A DNA stretch of 64,000 nt from Methanococcoides sp. EBM-47 (GCA_001896725.1 MPPA01000009.1:124001-188000), one strand, 5' to 3'. Numbered from the stretch's first letter, positions 30,131 to 39,409 are shown. Numbers and translations: made by a program. Notes: generated by a model from the sequence alone, not told the origin.

Positions 30131-31136
30131 CTTTTCTAACTCTTTGGCTGGCAAACATACTGAGCTCATCCATAAGACAAAGGCATTGACAGATATTCGT
30201 TATGGCAGTTCTCCCTATATGCGCCCCATGGAACAGCATTTGCTTATGGGTGTGATTAATCTCAATAAGCCAAGTGGTCCTACAAGTCATGAGGTTACTG
30301 CATGGGTCAAAGCTATCTTGGGAATTCAGAAAGCAGGTCATTCCGGTTCTTTGGACCCTGGTGTAACCGGGCTGCTTCCCATAATGCTGGGCAAAGCTAC
30401 AAAGACAGTTTCCACACTGCGTCTTTCTGGAAAGGAGTATGTATGTTTCATGCGCCTGCACGATGTACTTTCAGAGAAAACTGTAAAGAAGGTCTGTGCT
30501 GAGTTCACTGGTCCGATCTATCAGATGCCTCCTGTTATCTCTGCAGTAAAGCGTTCCATACGTGTAAGGAATATCTATTATCTTGAGGTCCTTGAGGTCG
30601 ATGGTCCTATGGTGCTCATGAAAGTTGGTTGTGAAGCAGGGACCTACATAAGAAAGCTGTGTCATGACATTGGTCTGGCGCTTGGCTGTGGGGCCCACAT
30701 GCAACAACTGATAAGGACAAGGACGGGACCTTTTGATGAAGATACATCCATAACTCTGCAGGAGTTGAAGGACGCTTTTATTTTCTGGAAGGAAGAAAGT
30801 TCAGAGGACGAGCTGCGAAGAGTGATAAGACCGATGGAAGAAGGTTTAGCACATCTTTCCAGGATCATAGTTCGCGACAGCGCTGTGGATGCACTCTGCC
30901 ATGGTGCTTCTCTTGCTGTGCCTGGGATAGTAAGTCTTGATCCTGATATAAAGCGTGAACAGCAGGTATGTATCTTTACCATGAAAGGTGAAGCTGTATC
31001 AATAGCCACTGCAAAGATGGACACTGCTGAAATCATGGGTGCAAACAATGGAATAGCTGCATGCACCGAAAGAGTAATAATGGATGTGGATGTTTACCCT
31101 AGATGCTGGCACAGCAGAAATGCCGAGGTAGTCTAG
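30117..31136 (+). CDS. cbf5: tRNA/rRNA pseudouridine synthase (Cbf5/TruB family)
   Basis: The 339-residue protein is the archaeal Cbf5 catalytic subunit of H/ACA ribonucleoproteins and can also make pseudouridine 55 in tRNA. It has the family motifs GVINLNKPSGPTSHEVTAWV, AGHSGSLDPGVTGLLPIMLG with the catalytic aspartate, YVCFMRLH, and PPVISAVKR, with a C-terminal PUA domain. TTG 30117 is the likely start because AAAGGAGGAG ends nine bases upstream. The stop TAG falls inside the tRNA-Ser gene: codons GCC GAG GTA GTC TAG are tRNA positions 1-15. Confidence 0.93.
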   Translation: MTCPDFSNSLAGKHTELIHKTKALTDIRYGSSPYMRPMEQHLLMGVINLNKPSGPTSHEVTAWVKAILGIQKAGHSGSLDPGVTGLLPIMLGKATKTVSTLRLSGKEYVCFMRLHDVLSEKTVKKVCAEFTGPIYQMPPVISAVKRSIRVRNIYYLEVLEVDGPMVLMKVGCEAGTYIRKLCHDIGLALGCGAHMQQLIRTRTGPFDEDTSITLQELKDAFIFWKEESSEDELRRVIRPMEEGLAHLSRIIVRDSAVDALCHGASLAVPGIVSLDPDIKREQQVCIFTMKGEAVSIATAKMDTAEIMGANNGIAACTERVIMDVDVYPRCWHSRNAEVV

Positions 31137-31205
31137 TGGTAGGGCGCAAGCCTGGAAAGCTTGTGGGGCTTCAGCCCCTCGGGAGTTCGAATCTCCCCCT
31201 CGGCG
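31122..31205 (+). tRNA. tRNA-Ser (anticodon GGA)
   Basis: The acceptor stem GCCGAGG/CCTCGGC, D-arm, anticodon stem CAAGC/GCTTG with loop CTGGAAA (anticodon GGA at 31154-31156), a long variable arm (GGGGC-TTCA-GCCCC) and T-arm GGGAG-TTCGAAT-CTCCC are all complete. CCA is not encoded. Its first 15 bases are also the end of cbf5. A decayed integrase follows, so this tRNA is the likely integration site of a past element. Confidence 0.97.
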
Positions 31206-31233
31206 TTATGTCCTAAGTTCGATGCTCAATATA

Positions 31234-31284
31234 CTTTCACTTCGCTTGGATAGAATGTTTTAAAAATATAAGCGGAAGTGAAAG
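31234..31284. repeat. Inverted repeat between tRNA-Ser and integrase
   Basis: CTTTCACTTCGCTT (31234-31247) is the reverse complement, apart from one bulged base, of AAGCGGAAGTGAAAG (31270-31284). It straddles an AT-rich TTTTAAAAATATA stretch and ends just before the integrase ATG at 31288, as expected for an integrase operator or arm-type site. Confidence 0.7.
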
Positions 31285-31287
31285 GGC

Positions 31288-32182
31288 ATGACACTTTATA
31301 ACATTGACAGGAAGCTTGCGTTTCAGGAAGACAGGATCCGTACTGCTAAGTATAGTGAATCTAACAAAGAGTTAATTTTCAAGTTTGAAAGATCTCTTTT
31401 TCTTGAAGGTCTTACCAAGGTAAGGGTGCTAAAGTATCTTAATCAGCCGAATCTCATTGCTGAGAATTTTGATTTTGAATTCAAGGAAGCAACCAGGGAT
31501 GATATTGAATTTGTTATTGAGATGATCCTTAAATCCAATCGCAGTGAAGCAACAAAGTATGATTATCATATCACTCTCAAGCGTTTCTTCAGATGGATCA
31601 ATAAAGGAAAGGATCCAGAGTGTACGGAGTGGCTGAAGTTCAAGCACAAGAACGATTTCAAGTTGCCTGAGGAAATGCTGACAGAAGCGAAAATCAAGCA
31701 GATGATCGCGGCTGATGTGCATCCGAAGGATAAGGCCCTGATAGCTGTATTTTAGGATGTCGGAGGACGTACCGGGGAAATTTGGAGAGCTCAAGATCAA
31801 GCACCTTGTCTTTGACAAATATGGAGTGGTCATGGTCGTTGATGGAAAAACGGGTATGAGAAGGGTAAGACTTGTCTTCAGTGCTCCATACCTTGCCTCA
31901 TGGCTGGATATCCATCCTGAAAAACATAATCCTGATGCTTATCTTTGGGTAGGGATGGGGCAAAGAGGCAGGAGCAAGCAACTGAACTATTCGGCTATGG
32001 AATGCCCACGCTGTAAGCACATGAACGGTTCAACTTCGGGATTCTGTTCGAAGTGTGGTATGGCCTTGAGGGTTGATGTTGCTGTGGATCTGGAGAAGAA
32101 GCAGTCTGATATTGCCATGGCCTTGATGGAGCTTGTGGAGAAGGAGCCGGCGATCGCGAAGATATTGAGGGAGAGTGTTTAG
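31288..32182 (+). pseudogene. Broken tyrosine recombinase (XerA/integrase-like)
   Basis: The N-terminal part (31288-31755) looks like the core-binding half of methanosarcinal integrases: FERSLFLEGLTKVRVLKYLN, RSEATKYDYHITLKRFFRWI, then DKALIAVF ending in TAG at 31753-31755. In the same frame the next codons still read DVGGRTGEI, where the family has the catalytic arginine motif, and then one base is inserted near 31781. From 31757 a second frame carries KIKHLVFDKYG and ends in a zinc-ribbon CPRCKHMNGSTSGFCSKCGM. The catalytic HxxR and Tyr block, about 80-100 residues between LNYSA and the zinc ribbon, is missing. Three separate lesions mean it is inactive. Confidence 0.8.
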
Positions 32183-32234
32183 GCACTTTCTCTACTTTTT
32201 ACAGCAATGCTAATCTGATTAAAGTAACTATTTA

Positions 32235-35200
32235 TCAGGCACTTTCAAGGACTTTGCTCCAGTCATCAGACAGCCGCTCGGCCTGCTGCAATACCAATTG
32301 GATGGCCTCTTCCTGTTTATCAGGTGGATACTTATAACGACGAAGGGTTATACGTACCAGATTACGCAGTTTGGCACGGACACTATCCCGCTTTTGCCAG
32401 TCCACAGTTGTGCTTTTTCTCAGTTTGTCTGCCAGTTCCTGTGCGATCTTCTTTAAAGTTTCATCGCCAAGTTCGCGAACAGCACTTTCATTGTCTGCCA
32501 GTGCATCGTAGAATGCGATCTCTGATTCATTGAGTCCAAGTTCCTCACCGCGTTTTGCAGCTTCACGGAACTCTTTGGCCATTGCAATAAGTTCCTCTAT
32601 GACCTCAGCACTTTTAACGGCACGGCCGTGGTATTTATTAAGGGAAATAGTTAGGCTTTCACTGAATTTACGTTCCTGTATCACGTTGCTGCGTGTTCGG
32701 GACCTGATCTGGTCCTTAAGGAGTTTCTGCAATAACTCCACTGCAAGATTCTTGTGGGGTAAGTTCCTTATTTCATCCAGGAACGCATCGGACAGGATAC
32801 TGAGATCCGGTTTATCCAGACCTGCAAGTTTGAAGATGTCTTCCACACCTTCTGTCACAAGAGCATTATCAAGTATCTGCTTGATGATTTGGTCCTTCTT
32901 TTCCTCTGCAAGCTTTTTATCGCTGCTGGAGGCTTTGGAAATAACAACTTTTACTGCCTGGAAAAAAGCGATCTCTTCACGAAGCTCCATTGCTTCGTCC
33001 CTGGTCCCGCATAGTGAATATGCTTTGGAAATAGCAAGCACTACATCAAAATATCGATTGCGACCCTTCTCAAGACCAAGGATATGGTTAGCTGCAGGCA
33101 GAAGAAGTTGTGATGCATTAGTCTTGTAGCCCATGTAGTTGAGGCCATGGAACATACCCCTGGCTTTTTCCATTTCTCCCCTGAGTATCGCCAAGGCTTC
33201 AGAGTTATCAATAGTAGGAGTGCCTTTTCCCCGATTCTCTACATAGTTTACCAGAGCTGCACGCAGTTCCGAGGCAATACCAATGTAGTCCACCACAAGA
33301 CCACCCTGTTTTTCATGGAACACACGGTTCACGCGTGCTATTGCCTGCATAAGGTTATGCGCACGCATGGGCTTGTCCACATACATTGTATGGAGGCATG
33401 GCACATCAAATCCCGTGAGCCACATGTCACGCACGATGACAAGCTGCAGCAGATCTTCCGGGTCCTTGAAACGATTCTCCAGCATCTTTTTTGTCTGGGA
33501 GCTGTATATATGAAACTGAAGATGTGCCTCATCCGAGGCAGAGCCTGTCATGATGATCTTTATTGCTCCTTTGGAGGGATCATCACTATGCCACTGAGGT
33601 CTTAATTCAGTGATGGCATCATACATACGCACGCATATCTCGCGGCTCATGCACACGATCATACCCTTGCCTTTTATGGAAGAGTTCCTATTCTCAAAAT
33701 GAGTTACGAGATCATTGGCCACTTCCTGGATGCGCTTATTCGCTCCCACTAGTTGCTCCAGGGCTGCCCAGCGGGATTTTGATCTTTCCCGCAAAGCAAT
33801 GTCTTCCTCGTCTTCCAGGACTTCTTCTACTTCTTCGTTGAGCCTTTCGATATCAGTCTGGTTTATGTCCAGTTTTGCCAGACGGCTTTCATAGTAGATG
33901 GGTACTGTTGCACCATCCAGCACTGCATCCTGGATGTCGTAGATGCTGACATATTCGCCAAATACACTTCGGGTGTCCTTGTCATCGCTTTCGATAGGTG
34001 TACCGGTGAAACCAACGAACGTTGCTGCTGGCAGGGCTGAACGCATGTGATGAGCATAACCGTACTTGAAAGCTCCTGTGGTGGTGTCCATTATGGCACA
34101 GAAGCCGTATTGGCTACGGTGGGCCTCGTCGGCTATCACTACAACATTATCACGGTCGGTGAGTTTTGGAAAATGGGTTTCACCTTTTGAGGGCATGAAC
34201 TTCTGAATGGTGGTGAAGATTATGCCACCTGAAGGCCGATTCTCGAGCAGTTCACGTAACTCCTCGCGGCTCTCAGCCTGTACTGGCATTTCCTTGAGCA
34301 GCATTTTTGCATTGACAAAGTTCCCGAACAACTGTCCGTCAAGATCATTACGGTCAGTGACAACGACGAGCGTGGGATTATTCATTTCCGGCTGTTGCAT
34401 TAGCTTACCTGCGAAGCAGGCCATGGAGATGCTCTTACCTGATCCCTGCGTGTGCCAGATTATACCGCCGCGCTTTGATCCGGGTATCACTTTCTCAGCG
34501 TAGTTCGCACGTGGTTCGTTTGCTTTTGAGGTCGTAGTAAGTCCGGCGGCTATGATAGTTGCACGTACTGCTTCCCGCACAGCGTGGAACTGGTGATACC
34601 CTGCGATCTTTTTGATAAGCGTATCTCCTGCTGGCTCGAAGAGAATGAAATGGCGCAGATAATCCAGCAGTAAATCCGGAGCAAAGAAGCCTTTTACCAC
34701 TTTTTCCAGTTCATATTCCAGAAGAGGCTGATCCTTTTCACTGCGGATGGTCCGCCAGGGCATGAACCATTCCTTTGATGCTGTCAGTGAACCTACACGG
34801 GCATTGAATCCGTCGGATATCACCAAAGCCTCGTTGAACATGAAGAGATCGGCTATTTCTGTTTTATAGGTCTGCAGCTGCTCCCATGCCTTCCATATAT
34901 CCGCTTGTTCCACAGCCGGATTCTTCAATTCTATGACAGCAATAGGCAATCCATTTATGAAAATTACTATATCGGGTCTGCGGGGTTGTTTCAGACCCTG
35001 TACTGTGAACTGGTTCACAACAAGGAACCTGTTCATTTCAGGATGCTCAAAGTCAATGAGCTGTACCTTGTCCCCTCGCATCTGCCCGTCTATTTCATAC
35101 TCCACCGGCACTCCTGTGAGCAGCATCTCATGGAAAGCGTGGTTGTTCTTAACAAGAGAAAGATGCTGTGGCTTGCTCAAAGTGTGCAGGACCTCTTCCA

Positions 35201-35390
35201 GTATTGATGCGGGCACACCGGGATTCAGGCGATGCAGCGCAATCAGGAGACGACTTGGCAGGATGACCTGACGGTAGTGTTGGCGCTCCGGGCTTATACC
35301 GTCATGAGCGATATCAGGACCGTACTGGTAGTCCCAGCCGGTGTACTGGAACCAGGTCAAACAGAGTTGTTCGAGTTCATTTTCGCTCAT
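32235..35390 (-). CDS. hsdR: Type I restriction enzyme, R subunit
   Basis: HsdR cuts DNA after ATP-driven translocation when the target is unmethylated. The 1051-residue protein has an N-terminal PD-(D/E)XK nuclease (D140, E154 and K156 in PDIVIFINGLPIAVIELKNP), a superfamily 2 motor with Walker A TQGSGKS near residue 315 and DEAHRSQYG, and a long helical C-terminus that binds the methylase. All motifs look intact. Its start at 35390 is 202 bases downstream of fic, and a copy of the fic-type inverted repeat sits in between. It is separated from hsdM and hsdS by 6-11 kb of other genes. Confidence 0.95.
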   Translation of the reverse strand: MSENELEQLCLTWFQYTGWDYQYGPDIAHDGISPERQHYRQVILPSRLLIALHRLNPGVPASILEEVLHTLSKPQHLSLVKNNHAFHEMLLTGVPVEYEIDGQMRGDKVQLIDFEHPEMNRFLVVNQFTVQGLKQPRRPDIVIFINGLPIAVIELKNPAVEQADIWKAWEQLQTYKTEIADLFMFNEALVISDGFNARVGSLTASKEWFMPWRTIRSEKDQPLLEYELEKVVKGFFAPDLLLDYLRHFILFEPAGDTLIKKIAGYHQFHAVREAVRATIIAAGLTTTSKANEPRANYAEKVIPGSKRGGIIWHTQGSGKSISMACFAGKLMQQPEMNNPTLVVVTDRNDLDGQLFGNFVNAKMLLKEMPVQAESREELRELLENRPSGGIIFTTIQKFMPSKGETHFPKLTDRDNVVVIADEAHRSQYGFCAIMDTTTGAFKYGYAHHMRSALPAATFVGFTGTPIESDDKDTRSVFGEYVSIYDIQDAVLDGATVPIYYESRLAKLDINQTDIERLNEEVEEVLEDEEDIALRERSKSRWAALEQLVGANKRIQEVANDLVTHFENRNSSIKGKGMIVCMSREICVRMYDAITELRPQWHSDDPSKGAIKIIMTGSASDEAHLQFHIYSSQTKKMLENRFKDPEDLLQLVIVRDMWLTGFDVPCLHTMYVDKPMRAHNLMQAIARVNRVFHEKQGGLVVDYIGIASELRAALVNYVENRGKGTPTIDNSEALAILRGEMEKARGMFHGLNYMGYKTNASQLLLPAANHILGLEKGRNRYFDVVLAISKAYSLCGTRDEAMELREEIAFFQAVKVVISKASSSDKKLAEEKKDQIIKQILDNALVTEGVEDIFKLAGLDKPDLSILSDAFLDEIRNLPHKNLAVELLQKLLKDQIRSRTRSNVIQERKFSESLTISLNKYHGRAVKSAEVIEELIAMAKEFREAAKRGEELGLNESEIAFYDALADNESAVRELGDETLKKIAQELADKLRKSTTVDWQKRDSVRAKLRNLVRITLRRYKYPPDKQEEAIQLVLQQAERLSDDWSKVLESA

Positions 35391-35467
35391 GTGATGGCAC
35401 CTTCATGCAAATATCCCTGATAGTTGTGCAGTTAATAACTGTGTTTATACTCTAAAGAAATTAATAT

Positions 35468-35486
35468 GCAGGCTATTTAAGCCTGC
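35468..35486 (-). promoter_or_regulatory. 7-bp hairpin in the hsdR upstream region
   Basis: GCAGGCT, five bases, then AGCCTGC form a perfect stem about 80 bases before hsdR. If the transcript starts further upstream it is in the leader; otherwise it may end fic transcripts. Confidence 0.4.
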
Positions 35487-35544
35487 TGTTCTTAAAAGTG
35501 TGATAAATAAGGTTATTTGCCAGAACATATTCAAAAAAGAAGTT

Positions 35545-35580
35545 ATTACCAATTTAGTATAAATTGGTAGATATTGGTAC
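35545..35580. promoter_or_regulatory. Copy 1 of the Fic-associated inverted repeat, upstream of hsdR
   Basis: ATTACCAAT, nine bases, then ATTGGTAGATATTGGTA. It is close to the copies at 36886 and 36942 in sequence and in the exact nine-base spacer. It lies just after the fic stop and about 155 bases before hsdR. Confidence 0.75.
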
Positions 35581-35592
35581 TCAATACATCCG

Positions 35593-36885
35593 TTAAATGC
35601 CTTTACATCTATACATAAAGCTCCTACCTCTTTCGAGCTTTTCTACATATCCCAGTTTTGCAAGATGCTGCATGTCATTTCTTGCTGTGTCATAGGCAAT
35701 GTTGTACTTTCCTTTGATCTCAGCAATGGAGAAGTATCTGTCAGGTTCTTTGAGTAGGTTCTTGAGTATGTCAGCCTGCCTGAGTTTCAGACTCTCAGAG
35801 GTTTCAATGATCTGTATCGTTTCATGCTGTTCCTGCTTTTTGAGGCTAATGTACTCCTCGAGTTCTTGCAGCGCTTTCTCTATTGCAGAGAGGTTGTAGT
35901 TTATGAAGTATGTAAGATCGTTCCCGTCGGTCTCAGTATACAGGTAGGACAGGGCATATTTTGCTTTGGAGTGCAGCAGTATCCTTGATATCGGCATGTA
36001 CTCAAAGAGCCAGTAACCCCGGCTGAGCATGTACCAATAGAAGATGGACCTTGCACACCGGCCGTTACCATCGGTGAAGGGATGGATAAAACCTATCAGG
36101 AAGTGGAGGATCACACCCTTGACAAGAGGGTGGATGAACTCTGCTTCATCGTTGCTGGCAAACCTGCAGAACTCTTCCATGAGCTGGGGGATCTTCCGAT
36201 AGTCCGAGGGGATATGGTATATTTTGTTCCCGTTCCGGGGGTCGGCCACTACTATCTCGTTGTTGTCCCTGAACTTACCTTCATCTGCGGGATCTGCCAG
36301 AGTACCGTGTGTGATCTCCCTGTGGATATCAAGCAGTGTATCCGGATCAATGGACCTGTCCTTCATTTCTGCTATCCTGCACATGGTCTGATAGCCGTTG
36401 AGGATCATCTTCTCGGAATAGTCCATGGGTTTTCGCTTCTGGCGCAGCATCTTTTTGGCTGCTTCCCTGGTGGTGGCCGCTCCTTCAAGCTGACTGGAGG
36501 CAATGGCTTCTTCCATGAGCGAGTTGATGATGTATCGCTTCCGGTCTGCTGCACTCACACCTCCGGGTCCGCTTTCCAGATTCCCGGCACCTTTTGTGTC
36601 CAGCAGGTGCAGTCTTCTCAGGGTGTCGCCTGACAGGACATACCGGAAGGTCCACTCTGCGAATTCAACGCGCTTGGCCTGCAATGCCCTTGCGCTTTTG
36701 ATCAAAGCCCACATTTGTTTAGCCTCCACAGGCAGTTTGCGGTGCCTAAGCTCTTCCCAGTGTACATACTCGCGGTTGTACTTTGCAACAAGCTCCAGCA
36801 TCTGCGGATCAACGAACATTGAGAGCATTTCAGGATCTTTCCTGATGATCTCCCATATGTCCGGTGCTTTCTGTGGGATCTTCAT
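35593..36885 (-). CDS. Fic-domain protein with winged-helix C-terminus
   Basis: Fic proteins attach AMP or similar groups to target proteins. The roughly 430-residue protein carries the class II inhibitory motif SSQLEGAATTREAAKKML ((S/T)xxxEG), the catalytic HPFTDGNGRCARSIFYW and a C-terminal winged helix (YFSIAEIKGKYNIAYDTARN). ATG 36885 (MKIPQKAPDIWE) is preferred over the TTG at 36894. Fic proteins appear as restriction-linked genes in other hsd loci; whether this one protects, regulates or is a toxin is unknown. Two inverted repeats lie over and just upstream of its start, pointing to autoregulation by its own DNA-binding domain. Confidence 0.9.
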   Translation of the reverse strand: MKIPQKAPDIWEIIRKDPEMLSMFVDPQMLELVAKYNREYVHWEELRHRKLPVEAKQMWALIKSARALQAKRVEFAEWTFRYVLSGDTLRRLHLLDTKGAGNLESGPGGVSAADRKRYIINSLMEEAIASSQLEGAATTREAAKKMLRQKRKPMDYSEKMILNGYQTMCRIAEMKDRSIDPDTLLDIHREITHGTLADPADEGKFRDNNEIVVADPRNGNKIYHIPSDYRKIPQLMEEFCRFASNDEAEFIHPLVKGVILHFLIGFIHPFTDGNGRCARSIFYWYMLSRGYWLFEYMPISRILLHSKAKYALSYLYTETDGNDLTYFINYNLSAIEKALQELEEYISLKKQEQHETIQIIETSESLKLRQADILKNLLKEPDRYFSIAEIKGKYNIAYDTARNDMQHLAKLGYVEKLERGRSFMYRCKGI

Positions 36886-36976
36886 AACTACCAATTCGTT
36901 ACTTTTTGGTAGATACTGGTAGTTATTGGGATAAAAGGATTACTACCAATCTGGGAGAGATTGGTAGATAATGGTA
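36886..36976. promoter_or_regulatory. Copies 2 and 3 of the Fic-associated inverted repeat
   Basis: Copy 2 (36886-36923) reads AACTACCAAT, nine bases, TTTGGTAGATACTGGTA and touches the fic start codon. Copy 3 (36942-36976) reads ACTACCAAT, nine bases, ATTGGTAGATAATGGTA, 55 bases further upstream. Each has an inverted half-site pair plus an additional TGGTA half-site at a fixed distance. Confidence 0.8.
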
Positions 36977-37128
36977 TTACTCGTCGGGTATATTTCCGAT
37001 AATTTGCTCTTTATGATGTGTCTTTTACCCACACTTTCCTAATGTATCCTTAGAGAACAGGTTTCGTGGAACAATTATTATGGAAACTAATTTGACTAAT
37101 TGCTGGCTCATGGTGCCACGGCATACCA

Positions 37129-37740
37129 TTATAATATTCCTACAACTGCATCTCTGAAGCACTGAAAGCTGCTAGAACTATTGCTTTCCCAATCGAGAGT
37201 GCGTCCAAGCTTGCGTGCGACCTCTGTTTTGCGTAGACCACCTTCAAAGTACCCTGCACGCTTCAGTACTCTTTCAAAAGCTTCCCAAGTGCCACCGGCA
37301 ATAGCATCTGGATTTCGGAAACTTTCCTTTTTTGGAACATTAGCGCTTACTCGTGGATATAGACTCTTAACTGCATTCCAGTCTCCGAAATACCAAGATT
37401 CCAGCTCTTCTATGGCAATACGGTTCAATACCTGCCAGTTGTTTACATCATCTGATCTTGTACATAATCCACATTGATGAACCATGCTGTCTAATTGCTT
37501 TTTAAGTTCAAAGCAATCATCATCATCCCTATCTACGATCACTATAATGCGATACTCTGCTGGCAACCAAGAAGAATATCCTTTGAGCCTACTGGGTAAT
37601 TTATCTATCAGGTCATTCTTGCATTGGAAGGGATAAATTTGAAAACTCATCTCACCACCAAGCATTCTAGGAAGCAACCCACGCAGAAATGCTTCCATTG
37701 AAGGCTCCTCTACAAGAAATTCGAGATGGCTTACACTCAA
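37129..37740 (-). CDS. DUF4276 (Toprim-like) protein paired with an ATPase
   Basis: The 203-residue protein starts at TTG 37740, which overlaps the ATPase stop as TTGA and is preceded by GGGGGAG. It has [20 protein letters not shown] (a conserved acidic start), [12 protein letters not shown], which looks like the Toprim DxD, and [21 protein letters not shown]4276 proteins commonly sit next to AAA ATPases and are thought to be nucleases of the OLD/Toprim type. The pair resembles split OLD systems such as PARIS in layout, but the partner family differs, so the name is not applied. Confidence 0.75.
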   Translation of the reverse strand: MSVSHLEFLVEEPSMEAFLRGLLPRMLGGEMSFQIYPFQCKNDLIDKLPSRLKGYSSWLPAEYRIIVIVDRDDDDCFELKKQLDSMVHQCGLCTRSDDVNNWQVLNRIAIEELESWYFGDWNAVKSLYPRVSANVPKKESFRNPDAIAGGTWEAFERVLKRAGYFEGGLRKTEVARKLGRTLDWESNSSSSFQCFRDAVVGIL

Positions 37741-39002
37741 TACTTCTCCCCCTTGCGCATGGGTGCTCCCTGATTCACTAATGGATCTCCGAAGCCGAAT
37801 CGTCCTTCCAGCCACAGATGTCCCAATGAAGCACCTGCTTCCATAAATTGGGGGATTCCTGTAATATCTGCTGCCCGGACAGCTTGAGTATATCCACGTT
37901 CATCACGATAAAGCACACGTACTTCCTCAGGTTGCAGAGCATTGACGAAAAAAGGAGAATGAGTGGTAACTAAGAACTGTCCATGTTCACTGGCTGCACG
38001 GCATTCTTCAGCTAACTCTGGCAACAAGCGGGGATGAAGGAAATTTTCAGGCTCTTCGATACCAATAAATGATGGGGGTTCGGGATCATAAAGTAGTACC
38101 AGATAAGCCAGCATCTTGAGGGTGCCATCTGAAGCAAAACGAGCTAGTACAGGATGTTCAAAAGGAGCATCTTTTATTTGTAACAGGAGGCGACCATCCT
38201 GCATAGGTTCGGCCAGCACCTTTTCTACACGAGGTACCCGTGCGCGTAACACTTCGAATATGTGCTCAAGCCATGATGGATGTTGCTCAGCTAGATATTG
38301 GATAACGTTAGCCAGATTGTCACCTGTGCGTGAAAGCCTTTCCTGTGGTCCTGCTTCTGGTTGTCCACGGGTGTCATCAACTGAAAGGTATGAAACATGC
38401 CATCCAGTTATAAATTCACGTAGTGCAGCTACCCGTGGATGGTCTGCGAACTGACCAAGAGCATTTACTGCAACAAGGTCAGGTGATTTAAGAGGAGTTT
38501 CAACCCTCTTATCACTTTTATCCGGCAATTCCCCACTTATAGCACGACCCTGACCCTCACGATAATCAAGAAAACGGAATGGTTTTCCTTGTTTGCCACG
38601 CCGCCATTGAAGCCATTCTTCCATAACAACAGGTGAACCCTTGCGTTCATCCACAGCCAGATGATAGGTAATTACAGGAAAACCTGGTTCTCTGTATTTT
38701 ATCTCGATCACTACAGGTCCATCACAACCGCGTGTTTTGAGTTCTTTTGCCCTTCCCCGCCTATCCCAGGCACGTCGCAGACCTGATTCAAAACATTCGG
38801 AAAGAAAGGCGAAAACATCAAAAACAGTAGATTTCCCACTACCGTTCGGACCCAGGAGCACTGTCATAGGAGTCAGATTCTTAAACTCTACATGTCTCAA
38901 TGCCCTGTAATTCTCCACCCGCAAATATTCAATACGTGCCGGCTTTTTTTTATCTTTTTCCCTTAAATCGGATATTTCCGGCTTTCCTATATCTTTGCTC
39001 AT
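37737..39002 (-). CDS. AAA/ABC-type ATPase (OLD-like) of the DUF4276 pair
   Basis: The 421-residue ATPase starts [20 protein letters not shown], has Walker A in [17 protein letters not shown], a signature-like [18 protein letters not shown], Walker B in [20 protein letters not shown] and a switch histidine in [13 protein letters not shown]. This is the SMC/RecF-like architecture of OLD and PARIS ATPases that sense phage proteins or DNA ends. It is translationally coupled to the DUF4276 gene. An antiphage role is inferred from family and position in an hsd locus. Confidence 0.82.
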   Translation of the reverse strand: MSKDIGKPEISDLREKDKKKPARIEYLRVENYRALRHVEFKNLTPMTVLLGPNGSGKSTVFDVFAFLSECFESGLRRAWDRRGRAKELKTRGCDGPVVIEIKYREPGFPVITYHLAVDERKGSPVVMEEWLQWRRGKQGKPFRFLDYREGQGRAISGELPDKSDKRVETPLKSPDLVAVNALGQFADHPRVAALREFITGWHVSYLSVDDTRGQPEAGPQERLSRTGDNLANVIQYLAEQHPSWLEHIFEVLRARVPRVEKVLAEPMQDGRLLLQIKDAPFEHPVLARFASDGTLKMLAYLVLLYDPEPPSFIGIEEPENFLHPRLLPELAEECRAASEHGQFLVTTHSPFFVNALQPEEVRVLYRDERGYTQAVRAADITGIPQFMEAGASLGHLWLEGRFGFGDPLVNQGAPMRKGEKY

Positions 39003-39409
39003 AGTGGATAGCTCCTGTTCCTTATGTCTTTTACATTATTTGACATGTAGTTCATCATAGATAAATTTAGGCAGCGGAAAGAATATGAATGGAAAAAGAG
39101 GGATGAACAAATGTGTAGTAAGCAGATTGATATCTGTTTGCTACTATACACGACGACATAAATGCTCAGCTTCTTTCACTCGCAACTCTCCAGAAATTAA
39201 CTTGGGTAGCAGCGTGTCGCGCAGTTCGGCGAGGATGCGGGATTCTACTTCGATTTCCAGATGCTTAAAGTCAATTAGCTAGACCTCAAAATCACGATCT
39301 TTTATTGGAATTAGCCAGTATAGAATAAGAATACATATCATATGACCACAAAAATATATGTACATTGCTTAGATGCTTAACAATGTTATAGTCAATAGTT
39401 CTTATTTCT
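39003..39409 (-). other. Gap between the ATPase and DUF3644 genes
   Basis: This 407-base stretch has no intact gene. It contains the hsdR/hsdS scar at 39144-39286; the remainder is AT-rich with nothing else recognised. Confidence 0.6.
39144..39286 (-). pseudogene. hsdS C-terminal fragment fused to an hsdR-like fragment
   Basis: On the minus strand this reads [25 protein letters not shown] and then a stop at 39144, nearly the same as the end of the intact HsdS ([20 protein letters not shown]). The DNA from about 39164 to 39240 matches the hsdS end at 41377-41452 closely. Just upstream, 39258-39286 resembles a piece of hsdR near 35039-35069 (LIDFKHLEI compared with LIDFEHPEM). The junction of two unrelated hsd pieces marks a past rearrangement. 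Confidence 0.7.

Noticed and set aside
36886-36894. TTG 36894 as the fic start
   Set aside because: It lies inside an inverted repeat and only adds three residues; ATG 36885 is the better start.
37129-39002. Calling the ATPase/DUF4276 pair a PARIS system
   Set aside because: PARIS uses a DUF4435 partner; this one looks like DUF4276, and a profile search would be needed to join them.
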